DNA of 7,760 bases from Deltaproteobacteria bacterium. GTDB taxonomy: Bacteria; Desulfobacterota; JAENJC01. Positions 1 through 6,716 of the stretch are shown in pieces. The stretch spans positions 1-7,760 of the forward strand of contig JAENJC010000049.1 of assembly GCA_016844545.1 (NCBI GenBank), given 5' to 3'. The stretch's first letter is position 1. Each line of letters begins with the position of its first letter. The notes under the pieces were generated by a model. That model was not told the DNA's origin and did no database searches. It saw only the letters and a program-made list of their open reading frames with translations. The position numbers and the translations under genes were made by a program.

Positions 1-1713
1 TGCACCCTTGGCCTGCTCTCTTGTGGCTATCTCTATCCTTTTAGCCATATCAACGGACTGGTCTGTGCTTTTTAATATCATGTCCAGGGCGCTGTGGGCC
101 TCCCATGAAAGGGCGACTCCATCTTCAACACCTCTGGAACTCCTCTCTATAGAGGTCACTGCGGATGCGACATCGTCCCTGAAGGCCTTCACAATCCCGG
201 CAATCTCTTTGGTGGATGAAGCGGTCTGCTCCGCAAGCTCCTTGATCTCGTCCGCTACAACAGCAAACCCTTTTCCATGCTCTCCTGCCTGTGCCGCAAG
301 GATCGCCGCATTTAATGCCAGTAACGATGTCGCTTCAGTAACATTGTTTATGACATTAAGTATGCTCCCTACCTCTTCAGACCTTTCCCCAAGGCGGTTT
401 ATAACAACGGAGGCAGAGGACACATCTGCCTTGATACGGTCCATTCCGCTCATGTTTTTCTTGACAGATTCCATACCTACGGAAGACGCCTCGTTTTTAA
501 CCTTCTCGGAAAGGTTTGTCTGTTCCCTGGAGTACTGCTCTATCTCTTTTACCGAGGCGCTGATCTGGGTAATAGACGATATTATCTCCTCAGAGACACC
601 GGAAAGGACATTGACATTGGATCCAACCTGTTTAATGGATGCTACAATCTCTGTTACAGACGATGTGGTAGTATCCACAGAGTCGGTCAGCTTTCCCATA
701 TTGTCGGCAATCTCTTCTACAGATGCTGTCATCTCAAGGACGGAGGACGATACCGTATCCGTTGAGGCCAGCACATGTTCGGCTGCATCCGCAACTGACC
801 TCACCGAAGCCTCCATTTCACTTATGGAGGATGAGGTATCCTCAGTTGCGCGCAGCTGCTGCTCGGCTGAGTTCCTTACCTTCTCTGAGGCTACGGACAA
901 CTTTCCGGATATGGAAACCACTTCCTGGGACGCCGTATTGACCCCTCTCACCGTTTCCTGCATCCCCTCTATAAACTTGTTAAACCAGGTACCAAGCTTC
1001 CCTACTTCGTCTTCCGACTTTACAACAAGCCTCTTCGTCAGGTCCCCCTCACCTTCGGCAATATCCTTGAGCATCTCAACGGTCTCATTTATTGGTATTA
1101 ATATGGAACGGCTGATTAAAATAATAACTATGCTCCCTGCAATTAAGAAAACGACTATCACCGTCACCATCATCAGCCTTGCAGAATCCTTGACACTGCG
1201 CAGTTCTGCCTTTTTTCCAGTAACTGTCTTTGCAATCCCTGCCCTGAAGGCGCGTACTTTATCAATTGCAGGCGCTGCATATTCATAATCCATTTTTTCC
1301 ATTAACTCCCCGAGTCCCTTTTCCGTGTGGTCCTTGCTAAATATCTGATACGAAATATCCCTTACTCCAGCGTAAAGTACCTCGATTTCCTTGGCGGCTT
1401 CCTTTTCTTCCATTGCAAAATACTGGTTTTTCTTGATCTTTGACAGGACTGCCTTAACCTCCTCATCTAATCTATCGAATTCATCCTTATATCCACGATT
1501 CCCGGTGATGATATAATCATTCCCCGGCATAATGGCGGCACTGACGGCCAATTGCAGGTCATCCATTAATACAAGGTTGTCCATCTGGACCTCCAGGCTT
1601 TCCACCATCACGTCGCTCTTTTTCTGGAGCCAAAAACTAGAACCCACTATAGCTGCAAAAACCAGGAAAGCTCCAGCTGTGAGAAACGCCAACTTCGCCT
1701 TGATACTAAACAT
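1..1713 (-). CDS. Methyl-accepting chemotaxis protein, 3' end outside the window
   Basis: This is an inner-membrane chemoreceptor that would pass ligand sensing to CheA/CheW. 571 residues are visible, with no stop before the window edge. It has an N-terminal membrane segment (about 8-28) and a mostly helical extracytoplasmic region (about 30-179) that looks like a four-helix-bundle or CHASE3-type sensor and carries NDYIITG at 65-71. A second membrane segment (about 181-200) follows, then a HAMP domain (about 201-254, with GEGDLTKRL and EDEVGKL) and a long coiled-coil signalling domain. The hairpin tip is clear at 462-492 (LLALNAA, AGEHGKGFAVVADEI). Four 28-residue repeats occupy 294-405. There is no cysteine, hence no CxxCH haem site. 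The ATG start at 1713 is supported by AAGGAGG 7 bases upstream. It lies 55 bases after ppdK. The ligand is unknown. Methylation sites and any C-terminal CheR-docking tail cannot be judged because the end is missing. Confidence 0.95.
   Translation of the reverse strand, partial: MFSIKAKLAFLTAGAFLVFAAIVGSSFWLQKKSDVMVESLEVQMDNLVLMDDLQLAVSAAIMPGNDYIITGNRGYKDEFDRLDEEVKAVLSKIKKNQYFAMEEKEAAKEIEVLYAGVRDISYQIFSKDHTEKGLGELMEKMDYEYAAPAIDKVRAFRAGIAKTVTGKKAELRSVKDSARLMMVTVIVVFLIAGSIVIILISRSILIPINETVEMLKDIAEGEGDLTKRLVVKSEDEVGKLGTWFNKFIEGMQETVRGVNTASQEVVSISGKLSVASEKVRNSAEQQLRATEDTSSSISEMEASVRSVADAAEHVLASTDTVSSSVLEMTASVEEIADNMGKLTDSVDTTTSSVTEIVASIKQVGSNVNVLSGVSEEIISSITQISASVKEIEQYSREQTNLSEKVKNEASSVGMESVKKNMSGMDRIKADVSSASVVINRLGERSEEVGSILNVINNVTEATSLLALNAAILAAQAGEHGKGFAVVADEIKELAEQTASSTKEIAGIVKAFRDDVASAVTSIERSSRGVEDGVALSWEAHSALDMILKSTDQSVDMAKRIEIATREQAKGA
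499..834 (-). repeat. Four tandem 28-residue (84-bp) coiled-coil repeats inside the MCP gene
   Basis: Residues 294-321, 322-349, 350-377 and 378-405 of the MCP align without gaps. Each unit begins with a pattern close to SSSVxEMxASVxEI: SSSISEMEASVRSV, SSSVLEMTASVEEI, TSSVTEIVASIKQV, ISSITQISASVKEI. Twenty-eight residues is exactly four heptads, so each unit would lengthen the four-helix bundle without breaking register. The DNA copies are diverged, which suggests old duplications kept by selection on the helix rather than a recent expansion. Confidence 0.8.
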
Positions 1714-1719
1714 ATTAAA

Positions 1720-1726
1720 CCTCCTT
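1720..1726 (-). promoter_or_regulatory. Ribosome binding site of the MCP gene
   Basis: The minus strand reads AAGGAGG, ending six bases before the ATG at 1713. This near-perfect Shine-Dalgarno fixes the MCP start and implies independent, efficient initiation even if the message comes from ppdK. The 55-base gap between ppdK and the MCP gene (1714-1768) shows no hairpin with a U-tract and no convincing promoter. Confidence 0.85.
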
Positions 1727-1768
1727 TGGCATTGACTATCATGTAAAAACGCGTCTAAATTCGCTCTG

Positions 1769-4462
1769 TCACTTATTTTTCTTTCCCTTAATAGCCGCCT
1801 GGGCAGCGGAAAGTCTTGCAATAGGAACCCTGAATGGAGAGCAGGAGACATAGTCAAGACCATTTCTATGACAGAATTCAACGGAAGCAGGGTCTCCGCC
1901 GTGCTCTCCGCAGAGGCCAAGCTTTAACTTCGGCCGTGTTGCCCTCCCCTTTTCAGCCGCCATCTTTATAAGCATACCTACACCGTCCTGGTCAAGGGAC
2001 TGGAAGGGGTCGGCCTTGAATACACCTGCCTTCCTCTCATCCACGTAATCAGGAAGGAACCTTCCGGCGTCATCCCTCGACATACCCAGGGTAAGTTGGG
2101 TCAGGTCGTTGGTCCCGAAGGAGAAGAACTCCGCCACCTCTGCTATCCTGTCGGCAAGCAAGGCTGCCCTTGGAACCTCTATCATTGTTCCCACAAGGTA
2201 TTCCACCATCACGCCCTTTTCGGCAATAACGGCCTCCGCCACCTCTCTTGTTTTTGTCTCAAGCACCTTGAGCTCCTTCTTGTCAATGACGAGGGGATGC
2301 ATGATCTCAGGGAACACCTTGCTTCCGGTGCCCTGGCACTCGCATGCTGCCTCTATAATGGCCCTCACCTGCATCTCCAATATCTCAGGATAACTGATGG
2401 AGAGCCTGCATCCCCTGTGGCCTAGCATCGGGTTGGCCTCATGAAGCCTTTCAACCCTCCGACTCACATGTTCATATGTGACACCTATCTTATCAGCCAG
2501 TTGCCTCTGTTCATGCTCAGTATGCGGGACAAACTCGTGAAGAGGAGGATCTATAAGCCTTATGGTAACCGGCTTTCCGTCCATGGCCTTGAATATCCCC
2601 TTGAAATCCTCCCTCTGGAAGGGCAAAAGCTTCGACAGAGCCGTTCTTCTGTGTTCCACGGTGTCTGCTATGATCATCTCCTGGATGGCAAGGCGCCTCT
2701 CCTCTGTATCAAAGAACATGTGCTCCGTCCTGCAAAGTCCTATTCCTTCGGCGCCGAGCCTCACACCATTCTGTGCATCATACGGCGTATCTGCATTGGT
2801 CCTGACTCCAAGCCTTCTAAACTCATCCGCCCATTTCATCACGGTATAGTACTCATCAGGGAATTCCGGTTTTATAAGGCTCAAGGAGGTCTGGTAGATA
2901 TTGCCGTTGGAGCCGTTAATAGTTATCTCTTCCCCTTCCTTGAATTCCTTATCCCCTATGCTCATCACCTTCTTGATGTAATCTATGTAAAGGGCATCAC
3001 ACCCCACAATGCAGCACTTACCCCAACCACGGGCCACGACTGCTGCATGGGAAGTCTTCCCGCCGGTAGCGGTCAGAATGCCCTGTGCCGCATGCATCCC
3101 GCCTACGTCTTCAGGGCTTGTCTCCCTCCGGACAAGGATGACTTTCCTGCCGTTGGCGGCCCACTCCTCCGCATCTTTGGCTGTAAATACTATCTGACCG
3201 GCCGCAGCCCCGGGAACTGCATCAATCCCGCTGCCAAGATACTTTGCCTCAAGCTCGTCCTGTGAGATATTCGGGTCTATGACAGGGTAGAAGAGCCCTT
3301 CTATGTCCTTGTCTGTTACACGAAGCAGGGCCTCTTCCCTGGTTATGAGCCCCTCGTTCACCATATCAAGCGCTATTTTGAACGCAGCCATAGGAGAGCG
3401 CTTACCTGAGCGGCACTGGAGTATGTAGAGTTTTTCCTCCTCTACAGTGAATTCTATGTCCTGCATGTCTTTGTAATTTTTCTCCAGCTTCAGCCGGACA
3501 TCACAGAGCTGTTCATATATCCTGGGCATTTTTAAGTTAAGCTCGCTCAGATGTATCGGTGTCCTGATACCTGCCACCACATCCTCACCCTGTGCATTCA
3601 TAAGCAGGTCCCCATAGAAGGTGTTTTCTCCGTTATTAGGATCTCTAGTAAAGCAGACGCCTGTACCGGATGTCTCCCCTTTGTTCCCGAAGACCATCTG
3701 CACTATGTTCACAGCAGTCCCCTTGAGACCTGTTATCTTTTCTATCTCCCTGTAGGTTACGGCCTTATCAGCCATCCAAGATCCGAATACGGCATCTATG
3801 GCCCCCCACAGCTGCTCAATTGGCTCCTGGGGGAAATCCTTCCCAGTATGTTTCTTATAGACACCCTTTAGCAGCGGGATCAACTGTTCAAGCTCCGCCT
3901 CATTCACATCTGTATCAAGGGCCTTATGCCCCTTTGGGATATTCAGCCTCGCCCTTGTCTTATTCTCCTTTATATCATCAAACTTGTGGTCAAACTCCTC
4001 CCTTGGGATCCCAATGGCAATGGCCCCGTACATGACGATAAAACGCCTGTATCCATCCAGGGCAAAGCGGCGGTTATTGGTCTTCCTGGCAAGCCCCTCA
4101 ACTGATTTGTCATTCAGTCCAAGGTTTAGAACGGTCTCCATCATTCCCGGCATGGAGCGGGCAGCGCCGGAGCGGACAGAGACCAGGAGAGGGTCGTTGG
4201 CATCGCCCAGCTTCTTCCCAACAAGGGTCTCAAGCCTTTCAAGGTGTTCCCTGACCTCCTTATCAAGACCGTCAGGATATTTCCTCTTGTTCTTGTAGAA
4301 CTGGTCGCAGACCTCAGTGGTGATGGTAAACCCTGCGGGTACAGGCAGGCCAAGGTTGGTCATCTCTGCAAGACCGGCCCCTTTTCCTCCAAGGAGTTCC
4401 TTCGCGTCACCTTTGCCTTCAGCCTTTCCACCACCGAAGAAATAGACATACTTCTCTGCCAT
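1769..4462 (-). CDS. ppdK: Pyruvate, phosphate dikinase
   Basis: This cytosolic enzyme interconverts ATP + pyruvate + Pi with AMP + PPi + PEP and can serve gluconeogenesis or PPi-linked glycolysis. The protein is 897 aa, full length for the family. The N-terminal ATP-grasp nucleotide-binding domain has GGKGAGLAEM (25-34) and SVRSGAARSMPGMMETV (95-111). The swivelling phospho-histidine domain has GGKTSHAAVVARG with catalytic His472 and the neighbouring Thr470 that regulatory kinases phosphorylate in plants. The C-terminal PEP/pyruvate barrel has GLCRTEHMFF (Arg578), IRLIDPP (Arg635), Glu762, FGTNDLTQ (Asn785) and the catalytic cysteine Cys851 in LCGEHGGDP. All expected active-site residues are present. 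The ATG at 4462 is chosen because AGGAGG stands seven bases upstream and homologues begin with this KYVYFF-type sequence. An in-frame GTG at 4543 would add 27 residues made of intergenic repeat. No companion regulatory (DUF299-type) protein gene is in the window. Confidence 0.98.
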   Translation of the reverse strand: MAEKYVYFFGGGKAEGKGDAKELLGGKGAGLAEMTNLGLPVPAGFTITTEVCDQFYKNKRKYPDGLDKEVREHLERLETLVGKKLGDANDPLLVSVRSGAARSMPGMMETVLNLGLNDKSVEGLARKTNNRRFALDGYRRFIVMYGAIAIGIPREEFDHKFDDIKENKTRARLNIPKGHKALDTDVNEAELEQLIPLLKGVYKKHTGKDFPQEPIEQLWGAIDAVFGSWMADKAVTYREIEKITGLKGTAVNIVQMVFGNKGETSGTGVCFTRDPNNGENTFYGDLLMNAQGEDVVAGIRTPIHLSELNLKMPRIYEQLCDVRLKLEKNYKDMQDIEFTVEEEKLYILQCRSGKRSPMAAFKIALDMVNEGLITREEALLRVTDKDIEGLFYPVIDPNISQDELEAKYLGSGIDAVPGAAAGQIVFTAKDAEEWAANGRKVILVRRETSPEDVGGMHAAQGILTATGGKTSHAAVVARGWGKCCIVGCDALYIDYIKKVMSIGDKEFKEGEEITINGSNGNIYQTSLSLIKPEFPDEYYTVMKWADEFRRLGVRTNADTPYDAQNGVRLGAEGIGLCRTEHMFFDTEERRLAIQEMIIADTVEHRRTALSKLLPFQREDFKGIFKAMDGKPVTIRLIDPPLHEFVPHTEHEQRQLADKIGVTYEHVSRRVERLHEANPMLGHRGCRLSISYPEILEMQVRAIIEAACECQGTGSKVFPEIMHPLVIDKKELKVLETKTREVAEAVIAEKGVMVEYLVGTMIEVPRAALLADRIAEVAEFFSFGTNDLTQLTLGMSRDDAGRFLPDYVDERKAGVFKADPFQSLDQDGVGMLIKMAAEKGRATRPKLKLGLCGEHGGDPASVEFCHRNGLDYVSCSPFRVPIARLSAAQAAIKGKKNK

Positions 4463-4469
4463 TAGAAAA

Positions 4470-4475
4470 CCTCCT
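4470..4475 (-). promoter_or_regulatory. Ribosome binding site of ppdK, deciding its start
   Basis: The minus strand reads AGGAGG, seven bases before the ATG at 4462. It settles the ppdK start against the longer frame that opens at the GTG at 4543, which has no comparable site in front of it. Confidence 0.85.
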
Positions 4476-4488
4476 GAAACTTTATTAG

Positions 4489-4501
4489 TGGCCGGTGGCC
4501 A
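4489..4501 (-). repeat. Small GC-rich inverted repeat before the ppdK ribosome binding site
   Basis: TGGCC and GGCCA flank a three-base loop, 13 bases upstream of the ppdK Shine-Dalgarno. The stem is only five base pairs and no U-tract follows, so it is not a terminator. It may be a degenerate part of the adjoining repeat array (4521-4555). Confidence 0.4.
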
Positions 4502-4520
4502 GATGTCGGTGCTCGGTTTA

Positions 4521-4555
4521 ACTGACCCCTGACCACTGATCACTGACCACTGGTA
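4521..4555 (+). repeat. Tandem heptamer array across the end of glyS
   Basis: On the plus strand the units are ACTGACC (4521), CCTGACC (4528), ACTGATC (4535), ACTGACC (4542) and a decayed ACTGGTA (4549), giving a 7-bp period with consensus ACTGACC. The glyS stop codon (4540-4542) falls inside the array, so the last GlyS residues (about TSGQ) are encoded by repeat sequence. Similar short GTCAGTG-type arrays occur between genes in many bacterial genomes and their function is unknown. Confidence 0.75.
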
Positions 4556-6651
4556 GTTGTAATCTTTGAAAAATCTGCAATCCCTGAAAAGATGTCAGAA
4601 ACTCCCCATAAAAGGGCAAGCCTGTTGTTCTTTATCTTCTCATCCTTGTCCATTACCAGAACGTCATCGAAGAAGGCATCTACAGGTGCCTTTAGATGTG
4701 ACACATGTTCGAGCGCTTCTGTAAAATTTTCTTTTTCGAAAGATAAAGATATAGTAGTCTTGGCACTAGCTGAAGCATCATAAAGCTCTTTCTCGGCCGG
4801 AGGTCCAAACAGTGAAGGGTTGACAGACGTCCTTACCGTTCCCTTTGTGATGTTGACGGCTCTCTTAAAGGCTATTGCCAGAGGCTCAAAATCAGGCATC
4901 TTCTTAATCTCAGAAAGGGCCTTAACAATCTTTACAGACCTGACGATATCATCAAAATTAGCGGACAGCACTGCATCAACTACATCTGCAGGATCTCCAT
5001 TCCCTGTCAGGAGGTTCAGAAGTCGGACTCTCATATACTCCATGACCTCTTTTTTTACGTCTTCGGCAGGCCTTGTAATCTTGCCGCTCAAAAGTTCTAT
5101 CGCCTTATCTGCAAGCCTTGAGATTGAAACCCTGTAGTTTCTTGTCAGTATGATGTTAATAATCGCTATGGTATGTCTTCTAAGGGCAAAAGGATCGGTT
5201 GCGCCGGTTGGGATCTGGCCTATGCCAAAACAGCCGCAGATAGTATCAATCCTGTCTGCTATGCTTAAAATAGCCCCGGCATCGCTCACAGGAACACCAT
5301 CCTCCGCAAATCGAGGCAGATAATGGTCATAGATAGCTGCGGCAACATCCGCATCCTCATTGGCAACACGGGCATACTCCCTGCCCATGATACCTTGAAG
5401 CTCAGGGAATTCACCTACCATACCTGTCACAAGGTCGGCCTTGCAAAGGTATGCGGCTCTTGAAACTGTTTCTTTTACTTCCGGCTTTAAGATATCCGCC
5501 AGAAATTCAGCGATACTCTTAAACCTCTCCATCTTTTCATAGACAGTGCCCAACTTGGCCTGAAAGACTACGCCTTTCAGCTTCTCCACCCTTTTCTCTA
5601 AAGGTATCTTCTTGTCCTCGTTATAGAAAAAGGCAGCGTCGGAAAGCCTTGCCCTGAGAACTCTTTCATTTCCTTTTCTCACCACATCTATATCTTTAGC
5701 CGCAGTGTTGCTTACGGCTATAAAATAAGGCAACAGCTTACCGCTCTCCCTGTTCTTCACATAAAAATACTTCTGGTGTTTCTTCATTGACGTGATGAGG
5801 ACTTCCTCCGGCAAACTCAGGAACTCTTCATCAAAACTTCCCATCAATCCGACAGGATACTCAACCAGGTAATTTATAGTTTCAAGAAGGTCAAGGTAAG
5901 TAACTGTCTCAAAGAGGTCTTCGGTCACGATCTTTAGGCCTGAAACAGATGCATCCAGTTTATTAACCTGTTCCATGATCATCTCTTTTCTCTTGTCCTG
6001 GTCCACTATCACAAAGGCTTTTTCGGTCTTGTCCAGATAATCCGCAAGGCCGCTTACCTTGAACGTCCCAGGCGCCATAAAACGGTGTCCACGAGACTCA
6101 TTTCCGCTTTTTACTTCTCCAAAGGAGAATGGGACTACATCTCCGCCAAACAGGGCGACAATCCAGTGGATAGGCCTTGCAAACCTTACATCCAAGTCTC
6201 TCCAGCGCATAGACTTCCTAAAATGGATGGACGATATGAGCCTTGGAAGCACTTCCTCCAAAAGGTCAGCTGTTGGCCGCCCCTTCTCCTCTTTCTGAAC
6301 CGCCAGATATTCACCCTTTGGAGTTTCTACGACTTTAAGTTGAGAGGGATCAACACCCTGGGACCTCACAAAACCTTCGGCAGCCTTGGTCAGGTTCCCT
6401 TTGTCGTCATAGGCTGCCTTCTTTGCCGGCCCCATCACCTGGATGGAGATATCCTCCTGCCTATCGGCAACATCGGAAACGGAAAGGACAAGCCTCCTCG
6501 GAGTCCCAAAGATCTTTACCTCGCAGTGCTTGATACGCAGGGAGGAAAGCTCCTTTCTAATAAGGGCATCCATCTCCTCAAGGGCCTTGGGAACAAACCC
6601 TGCTGGAATCTCCTCTGTGCCTATCTCTAAGAAAAGCTCTTTCAAATCCAC
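4540..6651 (-). CDS. glyS: Glycyl-tRNA synthetase beta subunit
   Basis: This is the beta subunit of the alpha2beta2 glycyl-tRNA synthetase and is needed with GlyQ for charging tRNA-Gly in the cytosol. The protein is 703 aa, close to the usual ~690. It opens with the hallmark FLEIGTEEIPAGF (7-19). Further family segments are FARPIHWIVALFGG (157-170), KADLVTGMVGEFPELQGIMG (404-423), the HD-like stretch through LSIADRIDT and GIGQIPTGATDPFALRRHT (476-494), and the C-terminal anticodon-binding region with VDAFFDDVLVMDKDEKIKNN (657-676). The start is uncertain. A GTG at 6651 has only AAGG eight bases upstream, while a TTG two codons later (6645-6643) has GAGG five bases upstream. Both start the protein close to the conserved motif. 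It lies 65 bases after glyQ and 77 bases before ppdK. The stop codon sits in a heptamer repeat. Confidence 0.97.
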   Translation of the reverse strand: MDLKELFLEIGTEEIPAGFVPKALEEMDALIRKELSSLRIKHCEVKIFGTPRRLVLSVSDVADRQEDISIQVMGPAKKAAYDDKGNLTKAAEGFVRSQGVDPSQLKVVETPKGEYLAVQKEEKGRPTADLLEEVLPRLISSIHFRKSMRWRDLDVRFARPIHWIVALFGGDVVPFSFGEVKSGNESRGHRFMAPGTFKVSGLADYLDKTEKAFVIVDQDKRKEMIMEQVNKLDASVSGLKIVTEDLFETVTYLDLLETINYLVEYPVGLMGSFDEEFLSLPEEVLITSMKKHQKYFYVKNRESGKLLPYFIAVSNTAAKDIDVVRKGNERVLRARLSDAAFFYNEDKKIPLEKRVEKLKGVVFQAKLGTVYEKMERFKSIAEFLADILKPEVKETVSRAAYLCKADLVTGMVGEFPELQGIMGREYARVANEDADVAAAIYDHYLPRFAEDGVPVSDAGAILSIADRIDTICGCFGIGQIPTGATDPFALRRHTIAIINIILTRNYRVSISRLADKAIELLSGKITRPAEDVKKEVMEYMRVRLLNLLTGNGDPADVVDAVLSANFDDIVRSVKIVKALSEIKKMPDFEPLAIAFKRAVNITKGTVRTSVNPSLFGPPAEKELYDASASAKTTISLSFEKENFTEALEHVSHLKAPVDAFFDDVLVMDKDEKIKNNRLALLWGVSDIFSGIADFSKITTTSGQ

Positions 6652-6654
6652 CTC
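6651..6654 (-). promoter_or_regulatory. Possible ribosome binding site for a TTG start of glyS
   Basis: The minus strand reads GAGG here, overlapping the GTG that is the outermost glyS start and standing five bases before a TTG at 6645-6643. If it is the real site, GlyS is 701 aa and starts MKELFLEIGTEEIP. If not, AAGG at 6660-6663 serves the GTG. The sequence alone does not decide. Confidence 0.45.
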
Positions 6655-6667
6655 AAAAACCTTAACT

Positions 6668-6708
6668 CCCCTCGCTCCCCCTCTTAAATTAAGAGGGGGA
6701 GCGAGGGG
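6668..6708. repeat. Perfect 20-bp inverted repeat between glyQ and glyS
   Basis: The left arm 6668-6687 and right arm 6689-6708 are perfectly complementary around a single central base (6688). The outer arms are G/C-rich (CCCCTCGCTCCCCC against its complement) and the centre is CTTAAATTAAG. In the glyQS message it would form a very stable hairpin between the glyQ stop and the glyS start. The nearest U-run begins about nine bases after the stem, so it does not look like a standard terminator. It resembles dispersed C-rich/G-rich intergenic palindromes (REP-like or miniature elements). Alternatives are an attenuator or an mRNA-stabilising hairpin. Confidence 0.85.
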
Positions 6709-6716
6709 GCGTTATT

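Noticed and set aside
8..1288. Long plus-strand frame of 426 codons
   Set aside because: It is antisense to the MCP gene. The minus strand gives a complete MCP domain order, while this frame is a Ser/Ile/Thr-rich shadow of heptad-repeat codons with no ribosome binding site or recognisable domain.
2441..3265. Plus-strand frame of 274 codons
   Set aside because: It lies wholly inside ppdK, antisense to the His domain and barrel. Its composition is that of a shadow and it has no start signal.
4463..4543. Longer ppdK starting at the GTG at 4543, overlapping the glyS stop by four bases
   Set aside because: The extra 27 residues are encoded largely by the heptamer array and small inverted repeat, there is no Shine-Dalgarno, and the ATG at 4462 has an excellent one at the family start.
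6668..6708. Palindrome as an intrinsic terminator of glyQ
   Set aside because: No U-run follows the stem directly (the next bases are AGTTAAGG), and ending transcription here would separate two obligate partner subunits. Partial attenuation remains possible.
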